Assembly (NCBI GenBank): GCA_964035795.1
Contig: OZ038320.1
Location: 27,907,705 to 27,971,704, forward strand
Direction: 5' to 3'
DNA from: Pterobdella sp. o SKG-2022
Taxonomy: Eukaryota > Annelida > Clitellata > Hirudinida > Piscicolidae
Length of the DNA: 64,000 nt
The notes beneath the pieces are model-generated. The model worked only from the letters and a program-made list of their open reading frames with translations. It ran no database searches and was not told the origin of the DNA. Positions 1 through 12,747 of the stretch are shown here, in pieces. The position numbers and the translations under genes were made by a program. The first letter of the stretch is position 1. Each line of letters starts with the position of its first letter.

Positions 1-132
1 TTCACATAATAATTTTTAAATTAAACGCAACAAAAATGACGTTGTGTTTTGATTACGCATTGTTTCTTCCCAAATGTGAAACTGAAAATTTAAAAAAAAA
101 TGAATTAAACGATAGAGTGTTTGATTTTCAAA

Positions 133-3100
133 ATGATTATCTTTTTCCTTTGTTTATCAATAATCTCTGCCTCCACCACTGAAGACCTGCACCAGAGAGA
201 TTATAACGGTTACTCTTGTACACTTATTGTGTTATAATGTATACTGTTATGGGTTGTATCTATTGTATCTGTGGGTTATATTATGTACTATTGAAGATGG
301 AAAGAGACATACGATGTTTCTAAAAGACACTGTTTTGTTTTATATTGTGCACTGTATTGTATCTGTGTTCTATTGCGTATTGATTTGTGTTACTATTATA
401 TTAATATTGTTTCACTGTTTTTTAAAGTTTATTGTGTTTTTTATATTGTATTCTGAAGTGTGTAATGTATTAGGCACAACTATCGCAGACTTTCCAGAGA
501 ACTCTTCCGAACTTTTGAGGCTTCCTGAGAACAAAGTTTGTCGCAGTCTCAAATCTCATTTGATAACATTTAAAAGCTAATCTAACACTATTTGTATTTT
601 ATTTAAAAGCTTATTATGTTTATTAATAGTTCTTCTATAATCTTTGATAGCTCTTTGGAAGATAGCTCTTTAAACTTTAAAAACATCAATTGAGGATTCA
701 TACATTTATTTAAAGGAAAAGCTATAATTTTCGATAAGTTTAGCCTTATCATAAAACATTTGCAGGATAATGATACTTATCGAAAATTATAGCTTCCCTT
801 TCAAATAAATGTATGAATCCTCAATTGATGTTTTTGAAGTTTAATTGCTATACAAAACATACATAAGATGTTTCTGAAAAGATAGCTCTTTATTTTATAT
901 AACACATCCAATATTTTTAATACATACATATTTTTTGGAGGTTTCTAACAATGAAGTTAGTGGCAGTTTAGAAGCTTATTTGAATAACTTTTTAAAACTA
1001 ATCATATACAGTTGTTCTACTATGTAAATAACTATTCAATAACATATATCGTTACCTTTTGGGTAGCTTACTGTAAATTAATGTTACCGCTTAATTATTT
1101 AAATTCTCACTGATTCTTATCAACATCTGAAATTTTTAACGCAAATAAAAAAATTAAAAATCTCTTCTTTAAACCCCAAGGTTAAAACTTCTCAAACCTC
1201 CTCCAATACACAGAAAGACTACAAGTACTACACAGTGGAAATGAAAGCTAAAGCTGATTGGTTCAAGAAGGAAGATTTTGATGGCATGCACATTCAGATA
1301 CTTGAAAAGCATTACAGATCTTTTCAGGTGATGTCTTTTGGTTATTTTTATTGATTTTTTATTGGTTTTACTCTCTGATTTCGTTCTATTGAGTTGTGTA
1401 GTATCTATTAAGTGTTATAGAGCTTTGTTATATTAATAATTCTTGAGTCCTCAATGAATGAATAAATGAGTTTTTTGTTATATATATTTCCTGTTATCAA
1501 CAACTCATGAAAACGATTCAAAATCTCTTTGACCCTTATACCATACTAATCACCATCGTATCTAACTGTAATACGCTTCCTATAATTTGACCATTAGGAG
1601 ATAAAGTTAGAAAAGCCTTTGCCATTCTACGGACAACCCGTTTCAAAATGTTTGGTCACTTCTGGCGGTTGGTTTGTTAGTGAAAAGTTTATATAGTTTA
1701 AATACATACAGTTTATATGGTTCAAATTTACACGGGTCTATTCAACTAGTTTTAGATGTGTCGATCTTGTATGCATGTTTTATATATTGTTGTGTGTGTT
1801 GGCGAAAAGTTTATTTATTTGATTTGAGATTTCTGTTCACAGTGCTATTTATATATGTGTTATGTATTATTGGTCTTTTGATGATGGAAAGTTTATAATA
1901 TTCCAATTATGATAGCACTCTATGTGTTACGCATAGTAGAAATACTAGATACTTTATGTGCAATTCATTCAAATATGTATCTTGTCAAGATATTATCCTA
2001 ACTAAATGTCTGGTAAGTATTTTATTCACGCATGTAAATTGTTATTCTAATATTATAATTTATATTTACTCGCTAGAGTGAGGATATTGTTTCTTTTGGG
2101 GAGTTATTGAAGTATTTAAGTATTAAGTTGGTAATGTAAGTATTTAAATGACATATGGATGAAAAAATAATAAATAAATTTTAAAAAATTTGGAAAAATG
2201 GTAATCAACAAAATTTGAATGTTGGCAAGCTCTAGACAACAAACACCTGACTGAATATACAAAACGAAATTTGAAGTTCTTATATGTTAACTCCTTTCTA
2301 AATTATAATTGTAAAAGTTTAAATCTTCCAGAATTTCTAACTTTAGCAAATTTCATTTTTAATTTTGTTTATTCTTAAAATCATATTGCTATAAAAGGGT
2401 ATCATATTGTTAAGAGGTCGGTACCTTAGTCACATAAGCAGGAACATAACTAAATACACACTAACACAAGCCCAAATAAATAACTAAAATACATACCCTA
2501 ATTACATACTACTACATACCAAATACACACATAACTTTAACCCCATAGGTTTCATCCACATGGATGAATTCAAGACCAGGTTTCTGTCGCATTCCATGTA
2601 CATTGCTCCATTGATGGCTGACTTCTCCACCAACGACACCCTTCAACCATCTTCCCAGATCCTCATCTACAACACTGGTCTGCGGTGGCCTGTCATGGGT
2701 TGTGTATGTAATGTTATTTATACTGGTCTGCGGTAGTTTGTGATGGGTTGTGTGTATAATGTTATTTATACTGGTATTTGGTGGTTTCAATGTTTTATAA
2801 TGTATATTTAATTTTATGTTATACTGGTTTTTGGCGGTGTTGGTTGTAGGTTATTATTTAAGAATAAACAAAAACAAGGAATAAATAAATGATGGCTTAT
2901 GTTAAGGGGGGAATATAGTTTGAAACTTAACATAACTGGATTTAAGACTGAATTTTTTTAATATTATAATTGTTTAAAGCAAAAAACATGCTTTTATTGT
3001 TATTATGATATTATTTTGTTATACGTTTAAATGTTATATAAATTTTTTTCATATAACATGAAGAAAAAATGATTTATTTAGTCAATATACATGTATTTCG

Positions 3101-6100
3101 TGATATGTATTTTGTAAAATTTGTTATCGTCCAGAGGATCTGTTCATTGTGTGGTGGGAGAACGTAAGATTGAACCAAGAGAAAAGTATATTTTATAATA
3201 GTTATCAATTGATTTTTAAGGTATATATAAAATAATTATGAATAAATACACATTAAATTGCATTTAATTATTATGTATTCATAGTTTATAATACTCAGTG
3301 GCTTAGAAACTCTTGAAGTTAATGCCGCTATAATCATACTAGTAATTGATTTGATTTGAAGCACTATTTGATATTTTTCAATAACCGTACAGAAACACCA
3401 TTCACATTCCAAGTTGTTTATTATACCAATGGCACTATCATCTTCAACTATTTCTCACGAGTAAGCTTTTTTTTTGCATTTTTTATTTTTTAGTCAGGAA
3501 TGATGTTGACTGATTATATTTATTTGAACTAATTGAATCATACTCCTTTAAAATAGTGTTATTTAAATTATTATAATTTTAGTTTTCAGCAGCATTAAAT
3601 AAAAAACAAAACCTATTATGAATAACTAAAAATTAATCGTCCATCTCTGTTTTAAAAGATGTCAAGAGAAATTTTGAAGATGTTGAAGGACAGTGAAAGA
3701 CACCATAACTTGAATGTGGGTGTTTCTGATGCCAACTTCTACATCAAGCATCTCGACATCAGTAATAGCTTTATAATAATGATTTCAATGTCCAATAGTT
3801 TAATTCTAAGTAGAGCTTTTGAGTGGAAACTCGAAGGTATCCGGTTCAAGTCTGGGTCATTGCATGATTTTCACTTATATTTACACAATGTATTGTGTAG
3901 ATATTAGAATGATATACAGAAAATATTACTAGCATGTAGCAACGAAAAAACAAGAACAAAACAAAAAGCAAAATAGATTGAAACAAAATCATTTTTCCAC
4001 ATGATTGATAAACCATAAAATATATAGAAGCTTTCAATATGAAATTTTTGATTTTTTTTGCGTAGATAAAATAGCTAGGTTAACTTTCATTTTAAACTAA
4101 TACTGAGCTCTCATTTTAAACTATCGTTAAACTTATTTAAGCTGTCATTTTAAACTATCCTTATCAAAATTCTTTTGAACTTTTCTAAAGTTCTAAGACT
4201 AAAAAAATAATAGAAATTAATCATATAAACGCCATTCAAATGCTATCTAACGATTGAAAATAACTTCTAATTTATATTCAGATTTACACTTACATGTTAT
4301 GGAACCCTACCACACTATCAAAATCTCTGTGGAACAACTTGAAAACATTTCCAGCATCGTCTTCACTCCACTGCCAAGTGAGCACCACTATAAACTGCGT
4401 CAATTATGGATTTTTAGATTTTATTTTTCCAATCCCAAGTAACAGTGTCATTTATGGTTTTGACGCTGTTGTTGTTATTGTTGTTGTGTCATTCAAAGCA
4501 CCTGAGGTTGGTCTTCAGAAGCGCTAAACTCGCTTGTGGGAGGCTCCTTAATTCTCCAAAAAAGAATCCCAACTGGTGGTGGTATTGGGCAGACTGGAAT
4601 GCTGGGCACCGCAGCCATAAATGCTAGGCCGATTCTTCTCCGCAGAGACGGCACCGATCATCTTCACTTTTCCTCGTCAAATGTTGCCATCTTTGGAGGG
4701 CGGGATGGTGACCAGACCGAAATCAAATAAAATTGACGAGATCTTTCTTTGACAGTTGGGAAATTTCTTCCGGGTTGGGGCGAGAAACGGTGAAAAAAAC
4801 GAGGCGGGGGTGAGTAGATGAAGGAGGTTTGCACCTTCTGCAAAAAATGGCGAGCCAGGTTTGTGGGTCCAGCAAGGCAGTAGGTTGGGGGAGGGCAGAG
4901 CCTAGTTTGGCCTGTTTGTATGCAAGCTCGTTGCTCGGGAGGTTACAGTGGTTCGGGACCCAGATCAGCCGGATGCTCTTAGTTGGATTAAAGGACGCAA
5001 TTGAGGTGTTAAGAGACAGAAGAGATGGGCCGGTAATATTGGGGTTATAGAGAGCTTGTAAAAGTGACTTGCAGTCTGTGATGATGGAGGCTGAGAACCG
5101 GTCATCATTCTGTTCGAGCCAAGAGATGGCAGCATTCAGGGCAGTCTTCTTGGCCTGAAAAAAGCTGCTAAAGGCCCCAGTAATCACGTGCTAGCAGTAG
5201 ATCAGTGTGTTTCCTCTAAAGACGACCAGCCCGGCTCATCCATTCTCTATACCATTGGGGGTGGATCCATCAGTGAAGTGTGGACAAAAATCAGAAACCT
5301 TCTCGTGGTGTCCCGTGAAGGGCTTTCCTTCAAAGAAGGTCCGCGAATCCAAATCACTTAACTCAGACTCTCGCAGTGACGCTGTCGCTATCAATAAGCA
5401 GACTTTTTATGATTTTTGAATTTGATCAATTAACACAAATGTATTCAGTTTTTTTTTAACGCTTCTGAACCACACGAAAAAGCGCTGTATAAATTTTTTA
5501 TCTTTTGAGATTTATCACGAAGCTTTTCACAAAACCAACTGTAGGATGTCAATGGTTATACAAAGGTGTATATATAATAGAGGAATATTTTGAGATTTTC
5601 TAATGAGTTTTAGAGCATTTTTAATTTAATTTAGTTGAATTAAATGCAATATTCGTTTAAACTTGTCAAAAATTGATTAAAAAATCATCGTATTAAACAT
5701 TAAAACTTTTATTAAAGCACAAAGTCTTTTTGTTTTACTATGAAATCAATCTGAGTTTAATCGATTCCTTAGGCTAGCACTTTGAGCAAGCTTTTGGGTT
5801 ATTTAAGCTCATATGAATTTTTCAGAAATTTTTACTTTTTTTTCATAAAGTTTTTAAAAAACTATTGAGACAGCATAAAAAGCTTCCACTTTTTGAATGT
5901 TTAGACTTCAGAAAAAATAATTATTTTCAGCTTTATAATGTGAATTCAACTTGCAAAAAAAAATAATAGTTTTCACGAGACACAATAAAACAAGGATATT
6001 CATAAAACTAATAAATTTTATTAAAAATTATTAGTGTTCTTAAATATCCTTAACTCACGAAAAGCTTCGTGGGTTTTTACAAAATGTCAGTGTTTTCATA

Positions 6101-7521
6101 TCTACGTTAGGCTTGACTAAAAATAATTTAATTATGCACTAGATTCATATAGCGTTCAACTTCCTCACCAAAGCTTGTATAGAGCAAAATGACTGCATCA
6201 GTTGTGTGGAGGCTCGCAGCAAGTTTAATCTCGACTGTTTATGGTGCAAAACATCACTGAAATGCTCCAATAGCATTGATCGTTTCACACAAAAGTGGAT
6301 CGAACATGACTGCGTAGAGCCAGTGAGTAATGATTGTGTATCATTGAATGTGTCTTGTTGATGCTTTTGTTATATTGGGGTTTTATCCTATGGGAGATGA
6401 TTGAGATCAAAAAATGCTACTTTCAGTTAGGGGTAGTGGCTTCTTTCCACAAATGAAGAGATTGTTTTGTCTATTTCTAAGATTTATTTTAGAGTAGTAG
6501 TTGAAATTATCATTATTTAAAACAATTTGTAACCGTATAAATTTAATTAGACAATTCATAACAAATTATTTCACTTAAAATACAAAGATATTCGTAAAAA
6601 TATTAATCAATATCAGTTTAGATATATGAATATATGAATGAAATGTAAATCGAACTAAAACATCCTTAGGAGCTCTTGGCTGAAACGAAGAATGCCTGTT
6701 TAGCCCCTTTTAATCCTCTCGCTAGTTTCAAGAACAAAAAAGCCACACTGGATATGGCTGATATTATCAAAGGTTTTCAGCAAAACAAACTGTTTTCTGT
6801 CTTCGAGAACAGCACCCGCGTGCCTCATCGACTACTTGGTTATAAGACTTTATTCACCAAATTCCTTTGGTTCATTCTCTTAATGATCCTTTTTAGTACT
6901 TGTATCTTAGCTGTTAAAAACGCCAGAGATCCTAACAGTTTTGTTGGACGCTGGTTCATCCAGGTAGTTTTTATGTCAACTATAAAAGTAGCTTTAAAGT
7001 ATAATGTTGAGAAAAAATATTTAAATAAATGTATAGTGATGTTTATAAAATAAAAAATATTTTAATTTTATTCATTAAAAAATTTTTTCAAAATATCTGA
7101 TTTCATTATCACGTTTAAGGTATTTATATTGATAACCTTTAACCGTTTCAAACTTAATTTTCTCACACAGAACAGGGTGTTCAATCGGTTTAGAAGAAGA
7201 AGGGATTTTTTCAGCTCAGGGGAAAGTTCAGCACTTGGTCGCATCCCCATCAACTGTTCACCAAACTACGTTGAATTTTACAACGACGATGAACCAACTG
7301 AGCTGCCTCAAACCTTGAATTCACCAAACCAGAACCCTCCGTCATACCACTTATTTCAAGTAGTTAATGGAAGTTTCCAAGAAGGCCAGCAAAGCTCCTC
7401 TGTAGCTCCTTACGAGCTGAACACAATTCCTCTTGACGATACTACAAGTCTTCCGAACCAAAGCTTTCCATCGCCGCCTAATGAATCCAGTTCAAAAGCT
7501 ATTGAACCTGCTGTTTATTAA
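133..7521 (+). CDS. PLXDC: Plexin-domain-containing (PLXDC/TEM7-like) type I membrane receptor, copy A
   Basis: Model of 11 exons: 133-~228, 1181-1327, 1598-1667, 2549-2677, 3135-3185, 3393-3460, 3659-3761, 4282-4377, 6153-6322, 6670-6963, 7171-7521; about 524 residues. Exon 1 encodes a signal peptide (MIIFFLCLSIISAS). The ectodomain shows PLXDC landmarks in order: LPFYGQP...VTSGG, GFIHMDEF...YIAPLMADF, TPFTFQVVYYTNGTIIFNY, NVGVSDA, IVFTPLP, then a PSI domain with seven cysteines (exon 6153-6322). A transmembrane helix (FLWFILLMILFSTCILAV) and a cytoplasmic tail starting NRVFNRFRRRRDFF follow, as in human PLXDC1/2. All junctions from exon 2 onward are phase-consistent. The exon 1 donor is uncertain: the strongest GT (209) is out of phase, and the weaker one at 229 fits. 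Known PLXDC proteins are cell-surface receptors (PEDF or nidogen binding in vertebrates); the ligand here is unknown. A second copy follows directly. Confidence 0.85.
679..835. repeat. Foldback element with ~60-bp inverted arms
   Basis: Positions 679-738 and 776-835 are inverted repeats, about 56 of 60 bases complementary, around a loop of about 37 bases. The outer ends read AAAAACATCAATTGAGG and its complement. The element lies in intron 1 of PLXDC copy A. It looks like a small MITE or foldback hairpin; no target-site duplication was identified. Confidence 0.8.
2675..2840 (+). repeat. 48-bp tandem repeat that duplicates a splice donor
   Basis: CTGGTCTGCGG occurs at 2675 and again 48 bp on at 2723. 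A diverged copy (CTGGTATTTGG) starts at 2771, and a weaker fourth (CTGGTTTTTGGCGG) near 2824. The first unit begins at the exon/intron boundary after 2677 of PLXDC copy A, so each unit carries a copy of the 5' splice site. Confidence 0.75.
4480..5420 (-). mobile_element. 5'-truncated LINE remnant (RNase H plus zinc knuckle)
   Basis: Read on the minus strand, the segment encodes an RNase H domain. A first-motif TDGS lies near 5265-5275, then AKKTALNAAISWLEQ, DCKSLLQAL, and the C-terminal IRLIWVPNHCNLPSNELA. In another frame the CRLCGEES...HLWLRCPAFQSAQ zinc knuckle ends at a stop near 4490. This order is typical of the 3' end of I/Jockey-type non-LTR retrotransposons. The reverse transcriptase is absent, and stops and frame changes show the copy is dead. 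It is GC-richer than its surroundings and lies antisense in the intron between the IVFTPLP exon and the PSI exon of PLXDC copy A. Confidence 0.85.
6056..6072. repeat. Dispersed AAGCTT-centred near-palindrome (representative copy)
   Basis: CACGAAAAGCTTCGTGG here is one of about ten noncoding copies of a motif resembling CACGAAGCTTTTCA in either orientation. Others start near 5518, 9246, 9875, 11301, 18382, 23443, 36568, 45910, 47442, 48193 and 62302. The copies near 9246 and 23443 share further sequence downstream, suggesting they are ends of a longer repeat family. Confidence 0.5.
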
Positions 7522-7845
7522 GTTTTTGACTGGAATATTGAATGTAAAATATTCAAAAATATAATGATTGTGGTTGTTTTTGTATTTTTTTGTTGAAACC
7601 ATCATATTTTGAAATCTTGAATGAAGTTTTAATAAATAACTAAAACATTATTAAAATTAGATTTATTTACGATTACAAGTTTGGAAAAAAATTGAGTTTT
7701 AATAAACTAATAATTAGATATGGGATCTTTGGATAAAATTACGACGCTTTTAACATCTGTTAAAATCATCGAGTCAACATCTTTAAAAAAGTGAAAAGAA
7801 CGAAAAAACAAAATATGTCAAATTAAAAAATGTAACTTCTACATA

Positions 7846-10800
7846 ATGGTTTCAGTATTTTTTATCATAACATTCGTATCTTCTTTGGCCCACCCTAAAA
7901 TTGGTTAAAAATATTTTAATAACTTTCTCGTATCCATTATTGAAATTTTATTGAGAAAATATTTTCCATTAGTTTTTGCAATTTAAAATTAACATCTAAA
8001 TTTAAAAATCTAGTTTCAGAAAACCAAGAAAAAACACAGTTCCCGGTAAATTAGTTATCGAGATAAATTTTAAAATAAATAAATGATAATTACCATTTCA
8101 ACCGTATTTTTGTTTGTATAATTGAATTTTACAGAAGTCTGAGTTTTATAAATGCAGACTATCTACCAACGCGTCTTGGCTAAGTCTAGAAGCTTATAAA
8201 AATAAGGAATGGGTCAACGAACTTTTTGTCAATTCTTCTGAATCTATTTCTGTTCGTGCATAAATTTTTATTTAAAAAAAACAAAATTTGCTGTGTTGAA
8301 TACTCTCTAAAAATGAAAAAATTAATGCATTTTACAACAGGCAATAAGCCTTGATTCTTCTTTCTTGTTTTTTGGCCATCAAGTGATAGAGATTCAAATT
8401 TCAAAAAATGGTCTGTTTTAACATTTTTATGTTCTTAAATGAATCAATTTACAATTGTAATGAATAAGTAATATTTCTACAGGATTTATCCACATGGACC
8501 AAGTAAAAACTGAATCTCATGACCCACCATACATCTCACCTCTCTACACCAACTACCACATCCATCAACCTCCCTCTGTTTATTATTTTAAAAATGGTGG
8601 GACTATGAACTATATCATATAATAAATTTAGCATAAAAGCATACCTCAACCTCAATCTGTTCTCAATAAATTTAGCATCAATATTATAAGCTATTGTTAT
8701 AGCTTCTGAATCTTTCAAGTTCTGCTTGCATTCATTTAAGCTATAACAATCACAAAGAAGTAGTTTCAAGCAGATTATATTGTATTGGATCACCAACACA
8801 GACAGGATGTTGATTGTGTGGTGGATGAATTTGAAACATCAGACATCTCCAGTGGGTGAGTAACCATTGGGGTTGTTAAGGAACTTTTAGAAACACTATA
8901 GTTATTGTATAAAATCATAAAAATTGTTTTTAATGTACAATTTCAAACGATTATATTTTTAATGTAAAATATAATAAAAAAAATGATAACAAAATAAAAA
9001 AGATAGAGATCGTTATTATAGTAAGGTGCAAGTATCAGAAACTAGATTGTTTTAACTTATTCCAACCATCTATACAGACTTGTCATTTCAAGTAATTTAC
9101 AAGGCTGAGGGTGCCATCGTTTTCAACTATCGAAACAAGGTTGAGTCTTAATTCAAGCAGTTAGCTGTAAACTACATGTAAATAAATCGAATGAACATAA
9201 ATGTCGTGAATATAAATCACAATGGCTTACCTGTTTCAATAGTTGACGAAGCTTTTCATAGAAGTCATCAGGGTTCTGGAATAGAAAAGCTTCAGCATCT
9301 AATAAGACTCAAAACTCATTGAGTTGTATTTCAAGCTTAAATTGAATCTTTTTAGAATTATTGTGAACCTGCTTAGAAATGTTATGAATCTGTTTAGAAA
9401 TATTGTGATCATAGTCGATACATCTCTGCATGTAGGTTGATGAGGGCTGGATGGAGTCATTGAACTCTTCGAACTCTATCATAGGTTTTCCCCATACTAA
9501 TTATTATCATTTTCAATATTACTATTATCATTAGGTCAGACAACGGTGCTCATAAACTTGTATATTCGAAAATATTAATTACATACTGCTACAACATTCC
9601 AGGTTTGTCTGATGCCCTGTACAAAAATCTCCATGAAGGTGTGTTAGTTTATAATCTACACGTTTGTAATTTTTTATACATTAAAACGATCTTGAGTACT
9701 ACCTAATAAGCGCTTTTTAACTTATTTGGTTGAAAAATGTTATGCTTCATCTTATTTTTGTTGTTTTTTAGCTATCTGTTTATTTATCTATCTCCATATT
9801 TCTATTTTTTATCCATTCATTTAGAAATCTCTAATAGATATATGATGCAAAATTTTTTTATACTTGATAAACTTATGAAAAGCTTCGTATTATTATTTAG
9901 TTAATAAAAGTGTTTGATTCAATTCGTTGATGTTATATTATTCCTATCATTTTCCCAGGGCCCGTGCAACCATACCACGTTATGCACCTACCATTGAACA
10001 CCCTGCTAAAGTATCAGAGAGTCATTTTCACGCCATTGCCCAGTTAGTTGTCTTGTTCTCAAGTAATCAAATGAGATTTCAGTCAAATCCTATTCATTTC
10101 TGTTTTTGTGTTTAGCAAAATTCGATAGTCATTTTTTTTGTATAATTAAGAAAGAATTAAATCAAAATATTTGGATAACTTCAAGCTTGTCTATATATTT
10201 ATATTTTATTTAAATTTTATGAATTTTTTAACCATTAGTTTGTTTTATTTTTTTTTTGCTTAAATATAATAAATTTGATACATTACATCATCACATAATT
10301 ATCGCTTACCTACCCTCAAAGGTTGCGTGGCTCAAGAGACGTGCGTGTCTTGCACCTCAATGAACAGGTTACTCTCCTTACCTAACTACCACTTGCACAA
10401 GCCTTGCTTTTGGTGCTCCACCCTAAACATGTGTTCCGATGGCTCTGATAAACTGACCCATCACTGGCAAGCCAACCAGTGCGATAAAGATGTCAGTTGA
10501 GTTCTATTTGAGTTGTTTTTTTTTAATTTTAAAAAAATTTTTAAGTTATTATTGTTTTACGTCCGTTTCCATGGTAGCATGTGTTGAACCTATTAAGTGT
10601 TTCTAAATTTTATTAATCTCACTATTGTTATGCGAATACGCGGTTTTTAATATTGATTTTGAACAAAAATTCTAAGGGGTTTAAGGAAATTGAGTTGTGT
10701 TATAAACAAGAGAATCCCCATGGGTTGGAAAAGCATTTGCTGCGTTTAAAACTCGAGGAAGAGAAACATAAAATGGAGATGAAGATGCGTAACCAACACC

Positions 10801-11646
10801 AACACATGAGGAAGAACAATGTTGAGGAGGCCATGAAAGAGGACTTTTTAGATGACCTTTTCTTTAACGACGACGACTACTTTTATCGCTTCAACTCCTC
10901 TTTCAACAACAAAACCATTAGCTCGAATGAAACTTCAAGTATGAACGCTTCGACTGATGTTAAATCGTTCGAATTGAAACAAAGAAGCATGCTGGCGATG
11001 ATCAATGGCCTCACGACGCTCATAACGTTTATCTTCAAGCTCCTTCTATTCATCTTCATCATCTTTCTTTGTCTCATCAATACCTCATTTATTATATATT
11101 TCCTCGAAGCGTACTTTCCCAACTTCAAGCTGGCAGCTTATCTTAAGGTATGTTTCGAATATTCATTACTATTTATGACGTATATTCGAATAATTCAGAG
11201 TTTTGTAAGTTTATCTTATTTCATAATAATCCAAATACTGTAAACGTTAAAGTAACAATCTTTCCATGAAAATATTTTTCGGGTTATTAATTATATGAAG
11301 ACAAAGCTTTTCAACACCTATCATTTTCAGATTATTAAAAAACTGAATTTCTGGAATTATAAAAAAATACAACAATATTTTAAGCACAGTTTCAAATGCA
11401 CCCATATTTATTTCACAGAAGAAGTTATCTTTCATGGAAAAACTATTCAGAAGCAAAGAAATGCGCAACTTCAGAACACTTTCTGAGACTTCTGTAGGCA
11501 ACCATACTGTGGAACTGAGGGAACTTCACCACCCAAATGATCTCCAACTTCAATACAACATAACTGAAATAATACCTCAAACAACGAATCCTCAACAGAA
11601 GCTCTTGTCTAAAACTGACACACCACAAAACACTTCGCCCCCCTAA
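7846..11646 (+). CDS. PLXDC: Plexin-domain-containing (PLXDC/TEM7-like) receptor, copy B
   Basis: Model of 13 exons: 7846-7903, 8020-8045, 8135-8251, 8341-8410, 8483-8596, 8802-8855, 9078-9139, 9436-9484, 9603-9638, 9959-10042, 10322-10491, 10677-11147, 11419-11646; phase-consistent, 512 residues. The signal peptide is MVSVFFIITFVSSLA. Landmarks: FLFFGHQVIEI, GFIHMDQV...YISPLYTNY, IVWWMN, LSFQVIYKAEGAIVFNY, IIGLSDA, VIFTPLP, and a PSI domain (SCVAQETCVSC...CFWC...NQCDKD). Next come a long charged juxtamembrane stretch (EEEKHKMEMKMRNQHQHMRK, then acidic DDLFFNDDDYF), a transmembrane helix (FKLLLFIFIIFLCLINTSFII) and a Ser/Thr/Pro-rich tail. The FPFYG-type exon (70 nt) and the PSI exon (170 nt) have the same lengths as in copy A, so the two arose by tandem duplication. 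The acceptor of the TM exon is ambiguous (10677 or a few codons later). Confidence 0.85.
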
Positions 11647-12747
11647 ACCAACTAAACTGTCACTATGGGTGGCGTGTAAAATTAATTTTTTATTGTTTTT
11701 TTTCTTAAAATTCCGCTGAAAAAAATTGTTGCATATTATTTTGATTGAAACTGATGTTAATGGCTCATTCAAAGTATTTTAACATCATTTTTATAATTAA
11801 AACATTTTCATTTTCTTAACATTAAAACAATCAAATTTTAAATTTATTACTGTTGACTCAATACAATTAACAATGCGACAGCAGACAAGTAGTTGAATAA
11901 AAGATCTTGACACTAAATGAAATTTAGTTAAGTATATATACTCCATATGTTGATGCTAGTGTTTATAATAATAAAATGAAACTCATGTGTAACAAATATC
12001 AAAATTAAAACAAACAGGATATATCGTGGTAAATTGGTGAAGACAATCAATACATACCATATACTAAAATATAATTAATTATACTTAAAAGGATAGATAA
12101 TGGTCTTTTAATGAACAAAAAATTTTCATTTATTGTGTTTTTATTATCTTTCAGATGACGATCCCATAAATATAGGGTAATACTAAGTACAACAGAGTAG
12201 GATAATCAGCAGGAGGTGGCACGAACATTTCAGCAATTCAGACAACTATTAATAAACAATATCATGAACAAGATTATCAATACTATTAATAATTTAATAT
12301 AACAATTCACTGTGATTCTGCCTGTTTTTTTAGCATTGATATAATTAAACTCCAAAATGTAAAATCTAGATTACAACTGATATTAAAAACTTGTTCGTTT
12401 TACAATTAATCGAGCCATATAAAAACCTTAAAAACATCGAAAAAACAAAGCGGTTTTTGAAAATTTTAAAATTGAACAAAAGTTTAAAGCAATTTTCCAT
12501 CTTAAATGATTCAATTTGCAAAAATTAAAGTCTCAATACATAAAACGATTGATATTGATACTCTTTCAATATAAGGTAGTGTCTTTACGATTGCTGTCAT
12601 TAAAATTGTGACTGATTAAACTGGCTTGGTAACCCTTTAAATTCTAAACGCTATATTAAGTGATAAAAACGAAAATTTTTTGAATTATTAACCGCGATTA
12701 TTTTTAATGAACAAAGAAAAATGAATATCATTTTACCATTGGATTCA
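11647..12747. other. Convergent intergenic spacer
   Basis: Noncoding AT-rich DNA between the 3' ends of PLXDC copy B (+) and the Wnt gene (-). It presumably holds both 3' UTRs. I see no gene or repeat in it. Confidence 0.6.

Noticed and set aside
227..580. Open frame of 117 codons after PLXDC-A exon 1
   Set aside because: Hydrophobic, AT-driven composition with no family resemblance; it lies in an intron.
2512..2790. Minus-strand frame of 92 codons
   Set aside because: Antisense shadow of the PLXDC-A GFIHMDEF exon and the 48-bp tandem repeat.
9532..9600. Possible PLXDC-B exon (GQTTVLINLYIRKY in one frame)
   Set aside because: The exon ending 9484 joins in phase directly to 9603 to form the conserved IIGLSDA, leaving no room for it.
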